Below, piece by piece: positions 10,186 through 20,509 of a DNA stretch of 64,000 bases. Position 1 is the stretch's first letter; the number at the start of each line of letters is the position of its first letter. This DNA comes from Charina bottae (lineage: Eukaryota; Chordata; Lepidosauria; Squamata; Charinaidae): the NCBI GenBank assembly GCA_023362775.1, contig JALMGJ010000025.1:8214001-8278000 (forward strand), read 5' to 3'. The position numbers and the translations under genes are program-made. The notes beneath the pieces are model-generated. The model was not told where the DNA came from. It worked only from the letters and a program-made list of their open reading frames with translations, and ran no database searches.

Positions 10186-10606
10186 CCAATGTGATACAAC
10201 TATATGGCAACACCATCCTCTTCATGTTCTGGAGAACTGTAAGCAGTGCTGTTTGGTTCCAACAATTACGTTTGTGTGTGTGTATTTTATTAAAGACTTT
10301 CTATAGCGTCAACTCCACATAGACTCTTGGATGTTTACATATATCCATAAAACATAAATATAACAAAAATACCTCCAATTAGAGCAAAAGAAGGAATACT
10401 ACTATTGCTCTAATTGGAGGTATTTTTGTTATATTTATGTTTTATGGATATATGTAAACATCCAAGAGTCTATGTGGAGTTGACGCTATAGAAAGTCTTT
10501 AATAAAATACACACACACAAACGTAATTGTTGGAACCAAACAGCACTGCTTACAGTTCTCCAGAACATGAAGAAGATGGTGTTGCCATATAGTTGTATCA
10601 CATTGG
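10186..10606. repeat. Near-perfect palindrome, 202-nt arms, 17-nt spacer
   Basis: The left arm (10186-10387) and right arm (10405-10606) are inverted copies with no gap and, by eye, one mismatch (CATCCTCTTC against CATCTTCTTC). Both hold the same TATTTTATTAAAGACTTTC and CCTCCAATTAGAGCAA words. The spacer AAGAAGGAATACTACTA begins with the SINE insertion's TSD. The open frames within are mirrored copies of each other and not genes. Confidence 0.95.
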
Positions 10607-10839
10607 GGAATGTACCAACATTTGGAAATGTTTACACTGTATTGGTAGCTTGGGTGGGTCATGTCCTTACCCGACATGAAGTTCAGGGCTTTGGAAAGAA
10701 CACTAACTAAATATGGTCTTCTGGACAAGACCATCCCAATCTAAGACTATGCTAGAGGTCAAATGAAAATCAGGATATGAAACAGGTGGACTAGAAATGG
10801 TCCGCTGAGTTCACCCTCAGTTATGGAAGCTCTCTCAGT
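10607..10839. other. No gene or repeat recognised
   Basis: Short unique-looking interval. Confidence 0.35.
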
Positions 10840-10985
10840 AACTTTGGGCCAGGCATTCTCTCTTAGCCCAAACTACCTCACAGGGTTGTTGTGGGGAAAA
10901 TGAGAAGGACTATGTACAACACCTTGAGCTTTTGAACAAAAGGTGAGATATAATTCAAGCAAATAAATTAATAGATTCCTCACTG
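10840..10985 (+). mobile_element. CORE/MIR-type SINE, old degenerate copy
   Basis: TTTGGGCCAGGCATTCTCTC, CTACCTCACAGGGTTGTTGT and GTGGGGAAAATGAGAAGGA, followed by CAAATAAATTAAT, match the CORE-SINE layout at lower identity than the 22.56-kb copy. Confidence 0.7.
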
Positions 10986-12265
10986 AAGTATAATCCCCTG
11001 CCACCAAACACAAGAGAAAATCTAATGTGAGTCCTGCTATGTGTGGTTTGAAACATCTTCCTAGTTGTTGTGGGCCATGAATTCCCAATCCACTTGAGAA
11101 GGCAAAACATTCTTTCATCAGGAGTCAAATGCTACTAGCAATTCCACTTTCCAGCAGCTATAAATCCTTACTAACAAATGACAGTAATGGGCCACTTGTC
11201 CTTGCATAGCAGTGAATGATAATTTGGGACATTCCTCTGTTTGGATGTGAGGCAGCTTGGCGTCGCACCAAGATAAATGCCTGGTCTTCATTAATAACAG
11301 AAGGAACAAAATAAACTGAAACATAAAGATATTACACATATACACAGGTTTTATGAATCTAATAGTTGCCTGTCCTATCAGAAAGCAATTCTGTTACTGC
11401 AACAGAGGGAACACCAATACCATATCTGGTCCCTGAAAAGCTGTCTCTGAAGGTTGATAGGTCAAGTATGGTATATGGCATCAAGTAAGTAAGCAGAAGT
11501 AAGTAGCAAGACCTGGACAAATCACTAAAGGAAGAACTTTCTGCTCATGCAAAGCTATTACTGAATACAATCCTTATAGTTGATTTCACATCATACTATG
11601 TTTTATAACTCACACAGAATCTTAATGAAACAGGTTGTTAATGTAGTAGAGCGAAGATTTTGAGCTATTCAGCTTCTGACTATTCATTAAGACAGTGAAT
11701 GTTTATGGCCTTATGCTCTGTGAAAGTACAAAATCAATTTGAAAAACACAAAAAAGGAACTAGGAAGCAAAGCAAACAACTAAAAATATCTTGACCTTAG
11801 TAAGAGTACACAGCAGTTTGACTGAATTTTTTTCTTTAAATGGTACAACAGTACAATTTACTTAAATCTTTGCAACAGCAAAAAAAGTATGTAAGCCTGT
11901 CCTCATTGACTCACTAAAATAAGACTAACTGTAAATGTTTAACACTAGGAGAACAACCTCACTGATTTTAAGGATATCAATTTACAAAACAATTGGTTTA
12001 TGACAAGGTTAATGAAATGTTTTAAATAATATTTTTAAGAATTAATAGTTTAAGTATAATTCATAGGTAGTATTGGTATTAAACTATTAATGGGCAAGAA
12101 TAGGAAATGTTGATGCTAATATATAAAAAAGTTGTATTTGGAATTGTGGATTTACAGAAGTATAAAATATATAATACAACATTATAGCACTGGCATTATA
12201 TACTAAATTCTGAAAACTTTGCCAACAAGATTTGTGTATTAATTTTCATTTTCTTTATTTCTATA
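10986..12265. other. No gene or repeat recognised (1.3 kb)
   Basis: AT-rich, no coherent coding sequence. Confidence 0.4.
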
Positions 12266-12350
12266 CTGATGTTTTTAATTGTATTTGCCACCCGGAATCA
12301 CTTGTGCAAGATGGGCAGCCATATAAAATAATAAAATATAGTAATAAGAT
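12266..12350 (+). mobile_element. L2/CR1-type LINE tail fragment
   Basis: TTGCCACCCGGAATCACTTG, then GATGGGCAGCCATATAAAAT and an AATAATAAAATA run, is a decayed version of the (CCGCCCAGAGT...GGGCGG.TATAAAT) LINE tail seen at 8.7 and 15.5 kb. Confidence 0.55.
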
Positions 12351-12377
12351 ATAATCAAAACTAAAGCAAATTTAAAA

Positions 12378-12420
12378 AGAGAGCCAGTTTGGGGTAGTGG
12401 TTAAGGCACCAGGCTAGAAA
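12378..12420 (+). mobile_element. tRNA-like head of a CORE-type SINE, interrupted
   Basis: AGAGCCAGTTTGGGGTAGTG, then GTTAAGGCACCAGGCTAGAA matches the head of the CORE-type SINE (box A-like region). A second SINE is inserted directly after it. Confidence 0.75.
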
Positions 12421-12591
12421 GGTAAAGGTAAAGGTAAAGGTAAAGGTTCCCCCCGCACATTTGTGCAGTCGTGTCCGACTCTAGGGGCCGGTGCTCATCT
12501 CCGTTTGTTAGCCGAAGAGCCAGCGTTGTCCGAAGACGCTTCCACGGTCATGTGGCCGGCATGATGCACACGGAACGCTGTTCCATGTGGA
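12421..12591 (-). mobile_element. tRNA-type SINE 3' half inserted with 13-bp TSD
   Basis: Four (GGTAAA) tail units are followed by the reverse complement of the SINE 3' half, down to CATGATGCACACGGAACGCT. The TSD ACCAGGCTAGAAA lies at 12408-12420 and 12592-12604, so this SINE used a site within the head of another SINE. Confidence 0.9.
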
Positions 12592-12604
12592 ACCAGGCTA
12601 GAAA

Positions 12605-14180
12605 CCTCATAACTAATTCAAAAGCACATGGTGCAGTAATTAGAGAGTTTAACACAACTTTCCACCTTGGAGGGGGGAATATTGTCTCTACAACATCATC
12701 TCACTTAAATACTGTCTTTCATTTTTTCATCTGTTCATTGACGGTGTCCTGAGAGATAATAATGGTCTTGAACCCTACCTCTGAATACCACTTGTCAATG
12801 GACTCTAGGACGTCAATGGATCCTGACCACAGAGACTGTGAAATTAGTTGGCTGTGCTAATTTTTTGCAGCCTGCTTTGCTTGGCAAAGAAGTTTTGGTA
12901 TGCAGCCTGCTGCTCTCAATATTTGGGCTCTGGGGAAATTTTTACACTAGTCTGCAAAACCCTCTATACCTTGTGGCTATCAGTCGCAGCTCCCATAAGC
13001 ACTTTATCAGTATTGCTATGCATAGTCATTCTTCCTGGATGCCTCCTGTATGTGCGATGGAATTCCATACAGATTTTGGATTAAAACTCCCATAATCCTT
13101 TACCACCATCTATCTTGGCTGAGGCTAAACATACAGTATAGACTTCTTACACTTGGAGTACAGCTTTATTGAATTAGATAACCATTATGCAGCAGGCACT
13201 TTGCCCTGACTGGAATCTTCCATGTGTCTCCCATGTAAACACAGTGTCTTGCATGTGTTAGCAGACATGTTGTGAGAATCCTGTTCCCATGCATTATGTG
13301 TTTGGGAATGTTGCCACATAATCTGTTACTCTGCTATTGAGAAGGCACAGGGTCATAATGTGATGTGACATAGGCTGGCAGAGCAGTATTGTAGAATCAG
13401 CCAGGCTGCCGTCAGAAAAAAAGAAAGTCCAAGTTTAAAAGGCTAACGTTTTAAGGCTATAAATGAAACTTAACACTCATTCCATAAGACCGCAAAATAT
13501 TTTGCTGCCCTTCATTACTATACACAAATATATCCTTCCATTAAAGTGTGGCAAACTGTTTAAAATGGGGAGATTTTGATATTTGAGATACACCTGGGAA
13601 TAAGCTGGCCCAAATCTTCTTAGTAGAAGACTGCATGTTTTCAGCCTTGAAACGTCCTATAAACGTCCTGAAGTTTCTTTTCAGAAAGTTTAGCAGTTTA
13701 CTGAGCATCTGTTATGCAGATTTATAATACCCGATCCCAGTACAATAGTTTTGATAAAGAATTTGATTTACTTCTCAGAGATTGAGAGTATAATCTTCAT
13801 TTTTTTTAAAACTGTGATGTTATAACCTGAATAGATTTAAAAAGATATATTTAACATAATTTTTTAAGAAAAGATCTCTATTTTTTAAAAAAACAATTTT
13901 TAAAATATGAAATGGAAAAAGATATGAATCAAATGTGGAAATTCATATAGCTTTTTAAAAGGGGTAGTTCAAACTACAATCATTCTGATTTTCAGAATGA
14001 AACAAAATATGCAAATATCCTTTGAAATGATTTAAAGCTTTTCCCAGTTATAGATGGGAAGTGAGCACCAGAATTCTGGGATCTATAGTCCATTCATTTG
14101 GAGAATATAGGTAGAACAGGATTTATTGTCTGCAATAGTTTTCACATTAATGTTTTTATCTCCTATGAACCCTAACTTTT
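12605..14180. other. No gene or repeat recognised (1.6 kb)
   Basis: Unique-looking AT-rich sequence. Short overlapping frames near 12838-13095 have no recognisable domain. Confidence 0.4.
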
Positions 14181-14199
14181 TTTTGCAGATGTATTTTAG

Positions 14200-15540
14200 A
14201 TGCAATCTGATTTTAGACCTAAAATCGATCTCTCGGCGGCTTTTGATACCATCGACCATGGTATCCTTTTGGGACGGCTCAGGGAGTTGGGGGTGGGTGG
14301 TGTAGTTTTACGGTGGTTCACCTCCTTCCTCCAGGGCCGTTCCCAATTGGTGGTAATAGGAGAGGAGAGATCCAACCCTCGACCCCTCTTATGCGGGGTG
14401 CCGCAAGGTTCGGTGCTCTCCCCTCTCCTGTTTAACATCTATATGAAGCCGCTGGGTGAGATCATCCGTCACCACGGGATGAGGTATCATCAATATGCGG
14501 ATGATACTCAATTGTATATCACCATCCCGGGTGAAGTAAGTGATGCTGTCGATACCCTGTCTCAGTGCCTGGGGTCTGTGGGGTCTGGATGGGGAACAAC
14601 AGGCTTCAGCTGAAACCTGGTAAGACGGAGTGGCTGTGGATTGATGGCCTCTCGGTTTCCAGGAAGTTGTCATCTTTAACTCTGGATGGGGTGGCACTGC
14701 CCCGTTCAGATTCAGTGCGAAACTTGGGGGTTCTCCTGGACTCACATCTCCTACTTGAAGAGCAGGTGGCAGCCGTGGCCAGGAGGGCCTTTGTGCAACT
14801 TCGAGTTGTGCACCAGTTGCGCCCATTCCTGGATCGAGATGCCCTCCGAATAGTCACTCATGCCCTTGTCATCTCCCATATAGACTATTGCAATGCGCTC
14901 TACATGGGGCTACCCTTGAAGAGTATCCGGAAGCTTCAGCGGGTCCAGAATGCAGCTGCACGGACAGTTACGGGTGCTGTAAGATCGGCCCATGTAACAC
15001 CTCTGCTGCGCGAGCTGCGTTGGGTACCAGTTTGCTTCCGGGTCCAATTCAAGGTGTTGGTTATCACCTTTAAAGCCCTACATGGCATGGGACCAGGTTA
15101 CCTGAGGGACCGTCTCATCCCCAGAACATCAACCCGCCCCACTCGGTCATGCAGAGAGGGCATGCTACGGATCCCATTGGCAAGATAATTTCATCTAGCG
15201 GGGTCCAGGAGGCGTGCCTTCTCTGCAGTAGCACCTGCCCTTTGGAATACCTTGTCCCTGGAGCTGAGGCGAGTTTCTTCGCTCCCTACCTTCCGGAAAG
15301 ATTTGAAGACCTGGTTCTGCCGCCTTGCTTGGGCTGGGAATGCCAATAGTTCCTCTTGGAAGTGGCTGGTGCCATGAAACTCGCCCTATTATTAACATAT
15401 TTCTATTTGGATTTTATATGTAAATTATTGTTGTTGTAATTTTGTATTTTTAACTTGTTGTTGTGAACTGCCCAGAGTTACCTGGTATAGAGGAGATGGG
15501 CGGTGATACAAATTTAAATAATAAATAAATAATTTTTCTA
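14200..15540 (+). pseudogene. L2/CR1-type LINE: ORF2 reverse transcriptase C-terminal half and 3' UTR
   Basis: The copy starts at RT motif A (DLSAAFDTIDH, from about 14227; the D of AFD is the first catalytic aspartate). It continues with GVPQGSVLSPLLFNIYM, then the catalytic YADD in HQYADDTQLY at about 14494. A frameshift near 14570-14610 moves the frame to WLWIDGL, VRNLGVLLDSHL, VISHIDYCNALYMGLPLK, LQRVQNAAARTV, and VPVCFRVQFKVLVITFKALH. A single TAA at 15186-15188 interrupts, then RRRAFSAVAPALWN and FRKDLKTWFCRLAW run to TGA near 15377. The 3' UTR has a GCCCAGAGTTACC...GGGCGG tail and ends in AAATAATAAATAAATAA. The endonuclease and the first RT motifs are missing (5' truncation). It reverse-transcribes its own RNA when intact; this copy cannot. 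Confidence 0.93.
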
Positions 15541-16022
15541 ATTTTTTTTAGTTTTCCCCCCTGACCATTATGCTCTATTAATCTTTCTGTTACATCCTAT
15601 AAAGCAGGCGTGTCCAACCCGTGTCTCACAGGCCACATGCGGCCTCCAAAAATCATAAACTTTTAACATTTTGCGATTTTTTTTGTGACTCGATCGTGTG
15701 GTGCTCGAGTGTGGACTGCGTAGGTAGAAACAATGGAACACTGTGTAGGGGAGGGGGCAGTGCAGTGCTAATGCCGCCGCCCTCCACTACACACATCAGC
15801 TTGTGGTGACTTGGCATTATATATAGTATTTCAACCTACCTACACGTGTTCTGTGATGACAGGCATTTATTGTTATTATTATTAAGTAGACATGGAAGTT
15901 TTCTTATTTGATTATTAAACTTTGCTTTGTTTATTTGCCTACCTAACAATTTACGATAGGCTTGTGTTATTTCTTAAAAAAAAAATATTCCTAAATAAAT
16001 TTATTCCAGCAAGGCTTCAACA

Positions 16023-16547
16023 TTGTTTCAACAGAAAACAGAACCCAAAAAAGAAAAGAAAAAAAGAAAAATTGTGGATGAAGGAAGAGTATTCAACGAA
16101 AAATGGACTGATGAGTACTTTTTTGTCGAAACAAATACTAAGGCACTATGCTTAATTTGTAGAGAAAATGTGTCAGTTTTCAAAGAGTACAATTTGAAAA
16201 GGCCTTATACAGAAAAACATGCTGCCAAATTCGAAGCGTATTCAGGAATTTGTCGTAAAGACAAATTATCAGAACTGAAAAAGTCTGTCATCTCAACAAT
16301 TTTTTTAAAAAAAGTCACAACTCAAAAGGACTCTATTATAAAAGCTAGTTATTTGGTAGCAAATCTGATTGCAAAAAAATCAAAACCATTTACCAATGGT
16401 GAGTTTATTAAGCAATGTATGGAAAGCGTGGCAGATATAATTTGTCCTGATAAAAAAAGCGATTTTTCTAAAATCAGTTTGTCTCACCAGACTATAGCTG
16501 GGCGAATTGAAGGAATAGGAAAATCTATCAAAAGAGTTTTGAAGAGT
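16023..16547 (+). pseudogene. hAT transposase N-terminal part (BED zinc finger region)
   Basis: This encodes the DNA-binding N-terminal end of a hAT transposase. The open frame starts at a TTG; no ATG is visible at the expected start, so the initiator is lost or lies upstream. After a lysine-rich stretch (KKEKKKRK) comes a BED-type finger: FNEKWTDEYFF, CLICRENV with the two cysteines, then LKRPYTEKHA. In related proteins the last part is HYxxKH, so the first histidine ligand appears replaced by proline. The region after it (KKVTTQKDSIIKASYLVANL, GEFIKQCMESVADIICPD, HQTIAGRIEGIGKSIKRVLK) matches the hAT linker typical of GTF2IRD2/Charlie8-like transposases. The L1-like insertion interrupts the protein at KRVLKS. 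Confidence 0.9.
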
Positions 16548-17349
16548 ACACTCCAAGTCGGACTGGCAGCTTGACAGGTCAGAATATTTCAGACTGCTGG
16601 ATACCTGGCCTGCTTCCCCCTATTTGCAGTGATCTATTGATAAGATAAGATCACTGGAATGTTTCCCCGGAGAGGGGAGAATCGGAAGATTAATCACAAG
16701 GTCGTTGGAATTGTTTCCCTCCGCTTTTTCTGTTGTTTCCACCGCGGAGAAAGTGAGAGGCTTGGAACAGAGGCGACTGGAATTACAGCATTGCTCTCAT
16801 GGGGGAAAGTAAGTTAGAGCTACAGACGACTTTTAGATTATCACCTTTCTTTTTTAGTTTTTAAGAATTAATTGTTTATCATCTAAGATCTATCTCTGGA
16901 CTTTGTATATAAATGTTGGCAAATTTTGTGTTTTCTTTGCTATAATAATAATCATGGTGGAAAACATGATGGGTTTTATAATGGAAGTATAATGAAACAT
17001 TTGCATTTTTTCTTTTTACCTTTCTAACTTTTTAGTGTGGATTTTGCTCTACTTGGAAGTACAAGAAACTCTTTTTTTTAATATTTTTAAAATATATTTT
17101 ATTGGACTAAATACTGATGAATTTGTTTCATTTTTTTATATTGATTGACATTTATCCTTTCTTTTTCTTATAAACTGTTTGAAATATTATTTCTTCCCTT
17201 AATTTTGGGATTATTGGAATTTTTCATCTTTTTATTTTTTATTGAATAGATAAAATAGATCAGCTGACCACTCCTTCCCTGGGAAAGCACTTTTGTTTTC
17301 TCTAGAACGACTGGCTACGCAGCCTGAAGGAGGGGGTGGTGGATGAGAA

Positions 17350-17769
17350 ATGGCTTTTTTAACAGTACTTCGAGATTTAAAAAAGAATTTAATGAAACTC
17401 TTTCAGAAATCAAAAATCAATAGAATGTATATTAATAGATTTGGAGGTCCAGGTTCAGATTCAAAAGATACAAAAGATAGATTTAGATATGGAAAAAAAA
17501 ATTTCGAGGCAGCAGAGAAACAGGAAGAAAAGATTTCAAATACTTTGGTACAGAAGAAGATTTTGATACACTACAGGAGGGGGTTGTTTAAACAAGTTAT
17601 ATATTACAACCTGGGTTTAAACACATTGTTGCAGTTGAGACAGGAAGATTTTAATGTGCAAATTGATAACCATTGTGAAATACTGGGAAAGGCTAAGAAA
17701 AATACTTTGTCATCCTATATGAGCTATAGTATAAAACAAGTTGAATACTGTGACTTTGGCATAACTTAA
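17350..17769 (+). CDS. 139-codon ORF in the L1-like insert, ORF1 remnant?
   Basis: An ATG-initiated frame of 139 residues, rich in Lys, Asn, Gln and Ile. It begins MAFLTVLRDLKKNLMKLF and has charged segments (GKKNFEAAEKQEEK, FKQVIYYNLGLNTLLQL). By position, after a 5' UTR-like stretch and before a 3' UTR-like stretch, it could be a decayed ORF1. I do not recognise an RNA-binding domain or a convincing coiled coil. It may also be a chance frame in AT-rich DNA. Confidence 0.25.
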   Translation: MAFLTVLRDLKKNLMKLFQKSKINRMYINRFGGPGSDSKDTKDRFRYGKKNFEAAEKQEEKISNTLVQKKILIHYRRGLFKQVIYYNLGLNTLLQLRQEDFNVQIDNHCEILGKAKKNTLSSYMSYSIKQVEYCDFGIT

Positions 17770-17937
17770 ACAGGAAAACGATATGTGGGATACAAGGTTA
17801 ATGAAAATATGGATTTGGATTGGATATGGAACAAAGTTGATATGAGAAACTGTATAAACATATAAAAATGTAATATTTTAATGTAAGATATAAGATTACA
17901 AACATAAATAGAAGTTGATATTATAGACCAATTTTTT

Positions 17938-18310
17938 ATAAGATGACATATTTCTATAATTATATGTATGAATATGTATGTTTGAATATTATAAGAATTG
18001 GCATATTATGTGTTAGGTTATGTGTTATGTTAGGTTATGTATTCAGTTTAAATGGACATTATCCCAAGGAGTGGAAATTACAGATAGATTTTTCTTTTAT
18101 GAAGATATATATATAACATATATATACATATATATATATAAGAAGATAATGGGATGATGAGGTGGAATTAGAATTATGTTATGACAAGATGACATATTTT
18201 TATAATATTATGTATGAATATGTATGTATGAATACTATAAGAATTGGTATATTATGTACTATGTTACGTAATATGTTAGGTTGTGTATTAGTGGAATATG
18301 TAGACATAAT
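17938..18310 (+). repeat. Imperfect direct duplication inside the L1-like 3' region
   Basis: A block of about 110-120 bp with AGATGACATATTT.TATAAT, ATGTATGAATATGTATGT and ATAAGAATTGG.ATATTATG occurs at about 17938-18050 and again at 18186-18300. A TA-rich run (18107-18141) lies between. Confidence 0.85.
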
Positions 18311-18795
18311 ATGAATAGAATATATTGTATTTTATTAGAATAAGGAGTAAATAAGGCTTTTATTTGTTATACTAATTGGATTTTATTGAAGATACAAATA
18401 TAGATATAAACATGGAAAGAGCGAATAAAAAATATCAAACTGATGCAGCAATGAACATTTAACTATTACTTCAAGGAGTGGAAGCTAAAGATGGACTATT
18501 GGAAGATAGCAAGAAAGGTGAAACTTATAGGAAGATCAGAAGATTGGATTATAGAAATTAAAGAGTATATGACAAAGAAAAGTTCCTGTGTATTGTATGA
18601 AGGACTAACATTTAAAGTTAATTATTGTATTTAAAGTTCAAAGATAGATTGGAGGACATCTATTTTCTATGTTTCCTTTGTTTATTATTTTTTGACTTCA
18701 CTTTTTCTTTATTTTTTTCTTACTTTGTATTTCTATTTCTTTTTTCTGTTTCAACTTTTAATATGTATTTTAAAACTCAATAAAATTTATTGGAA

Positions 18796-20041
18796 AAAAG
18801 AGTTTTGAAGAGTAAAGCTGCTAATTTCAAATTTTATGCTTTGGCGATGGATGAAAGTGCTGATGCTACAGATACGGCTCAACTTGCCATTTTTATTAGA
18901 GGTATTGATAACGAATATAATGTCACTGAAGAAATGGCTTCTTTGGTGCCATTAAAAGACACAACTAAATCGCTTGATTTGTACAAAGCAGTAAAAATGA
19001 CATTAAAGCCATTTTCTTTAACCATTGTCAACGTATCTGGTATATCTACTGATGGCGCCCCGGCGATGGTTGGTAAAAGTGAGGGACTTACAAAATTGAT
19101 AGAAGACGATGGAAGTGCCGCCGGCAACTCACATTTGATGAAGTATCACTGCATTCTACATCAAGAAAATTTATGCGCGAAAGCTTTAAAAATGGATGTC
19201 GTGCAAATTGTCATCAAAGCAGTGAATTTCATAAGGGCGAAGGGATTGAATCATCGCCAATTCCTTAAAAGTATGGATGCTGATTATGGGGACATCATTT
19301 ACTTTTCTGAAATAAAGTGGCTAAGTTGGGGTAAAGTGCTGAAAAGATTTTATAATTTGTGAAATGAAATCAAGTTGTTTATGGAATCAAGAAGAAAATT
19401 TGTGCCAGAACTTGAAGATGAAAAATGGCTCACAGATTTAGCATTTTTGGTGGATTTGACCGCTCATTTAAATAAATTAAATTTGTGTCTTCAAGGTGAA
19501 AACCAACTTATTACTGCAATGTTTCAAACCATAACAGTGTTTGAAATGAAACTTAAAGTATGGCAAGCTCAAGATACGGAAAATAATTTTATAGATTTTA
19601 ATACATTGGGTAAACACAGTCCCGTGAACAGAGAAATATGCAGCCTTGCTTTTTGGTTTGATACAGGAATTTGAGAACAGGTTTCAAGATTTCCGGAAAA
19701 ATCATCAATATTTCGGTATATTTTCGACTCCATTTTCAGTCAACATAACTACATTACCTCTGAATTTTCAAATGGAATGCACAGAGTTGCAATCAGACAT
19801 TCAACTCAAAGAAAAAATTGATCATGTCTCTCTACTGGACTTTTATAAGACCTACCTTCCTAGAGAAAAATATCCCTCGCTTCACAATCACGCCTTATTC
19901 ATGACATCGCTTTTTGGCAGCACATACATTTGTGAGCAACTACTTTCAAGGATGAAGCACACGAAGAGTAAAATTAGAATTAAAATTTCTGACGAGCACC
20001 TTGAGAACTCACTGAGAATTGCAACCACTTTCATCAAATGA
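18796..20041 (+). pseudogene. hAT transposase catalytic and C-terminal (hATC) part
   Basis: The second part of the transposase resumes in the duplicated target (KRVLKSKAANFKF). It shows the RNase H-like catalytic core: FYALAMDESADATDTAQLA (the Asp of MDES is the likely first catalytic residue), then ISTDGAPAMVGK (second Asp) and KYHCILHQENLCAKAL (CxxH motif). A TGA at 19360-19362 breaks the frame, which resumes as LFMESRRKFVPELEDEKWL and LTAHLNKLNLCLQGENQLI. A one-base shift near 19640-19660 moves it to LIQEFENRFQDF. The hATC dimerisation region follows: LFGSTYICEQLLSRMKHTKS and DEHLENSLRIATTF. A stop at 20039-20041 precedes DIDALVSQKQGQISH, which looks like the real C-terminus, so this stop is probably another disabling change. 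Together these defects make the gene dead. The family includes the domesticated GTF2IRD2 tail; here the TIRs and TSD show a transposon, not a host gene. Confidence 0.92.
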
Positions 20042-20276
20042 GATATTGATGCATTAGTTTCACAAAAACAAGGTCAAATATCCCACTAGTTTTATGTTGC
20101 CCTCTTTTTTTTAATTTTATAATAAAAAATATTAAAAAATAAAAGAAGTTTTATTACTTATATACATTAACTTTATTATTATATATTTTATGTGTGGCCC
20201 AAGACAATTCCTCTTCACTCAATGTGGCCTAGGGAAGCCAAAAGGTTGGACACCCATGCTATAAAGTATCTACTAT

Positions 20277-20501
20277 AGCAAGAGTGTGCAACTTTTTTTG
20301 AGTCAAAGGCTGACTAGCTAGAGAGCTGCAGGTGTTATCACTGAAAGAGGTAAGACATTCTGCTCCCATTTCTACTTTTATTTTGAGGGGGGGGAAAATC
20401 AGCCCTTTTGCCCTGTATTTTGGCAGAACTATCCCAGGATGTTGATGAATGCTACTCGGGTGCTGGGGTCTATGTATGACTTATAGATTGCTCACCCCAG
20501 C
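20277..20501. mobile_element. Probable hAT MITE just downstream of the hAT transposon
   Basis: The left end GCAAGAGTGTGCAACTTTTT and the right end ATTGCTCACCCCAGC form a degenerate inverted repeat. The flanks TCTACTAT (20269-20276) and TCTACTGC (20502-20509) agree at 6 of 8 positions. No coding capacity. Confidence 0.5.
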
Positions 20502-20509
20502 TCTACTGC

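Larger units (their letters stand above)
16549..18795 (+). mobile_element. L1-like retrotransposon nested in the hAT transposase
   Basis: A 19-bp TSD, AAAAGAGTTTTGAAGAGTA, flanks the insert (16530-16548 and 18796-18814). The 3' end, ACTCAATAAAATTTATTGG, contains an AATAAA signal and is followed by a short A-run. The first 800 bp is less AT-rich and looks like a 5' UTR. A 139-codon frame follows at 17350, and then a 1-kb AT-rich 3' region. No endonuclease or RT motif is visible, so this is an internally deleted, non-autonomous L1 derivative or an ORF1-only type. The L1 assignment rests on the tail, the TSD length and the layout. Confidence 0.7.
15605..20258 (+). mobile_element. Formerly autonomous hAT transposon (Charlie8/GTF2IRD2-like) with exact 8-bp TSD
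   Basis: The left end CAGGCGTGTCCAACC and the right end GGTTGGACACCCATG are terminal inverted repeats. The identical octamer CTATAAAG flanks them (15597-15604 and 20259-20266). Between them lies a hAT transposase gene in two pieces, split by an L1-like retrotransposon (16549-18795). Without that insert the element would be about 2.4 kb. Subterminal GGCCACATGCGGCC and CAATGTGGCCTAGGGAAGCC resemble those of Charlie-type hATs. Confidence 0.95.

Noticed and set aside
10089..10734. Pairs of similar ORFs on opposite strands with identical C-termini
   Set aside because: They are mirror translations of the two palindrome arms, not genes.
15605..20258. Domesticated host gene similar to GTF2IRD2
   Set aside because: It has TIRs, an exact TSD, multiple stops, a frameshift and an inserted retroelement, and no GTF2I repeats.
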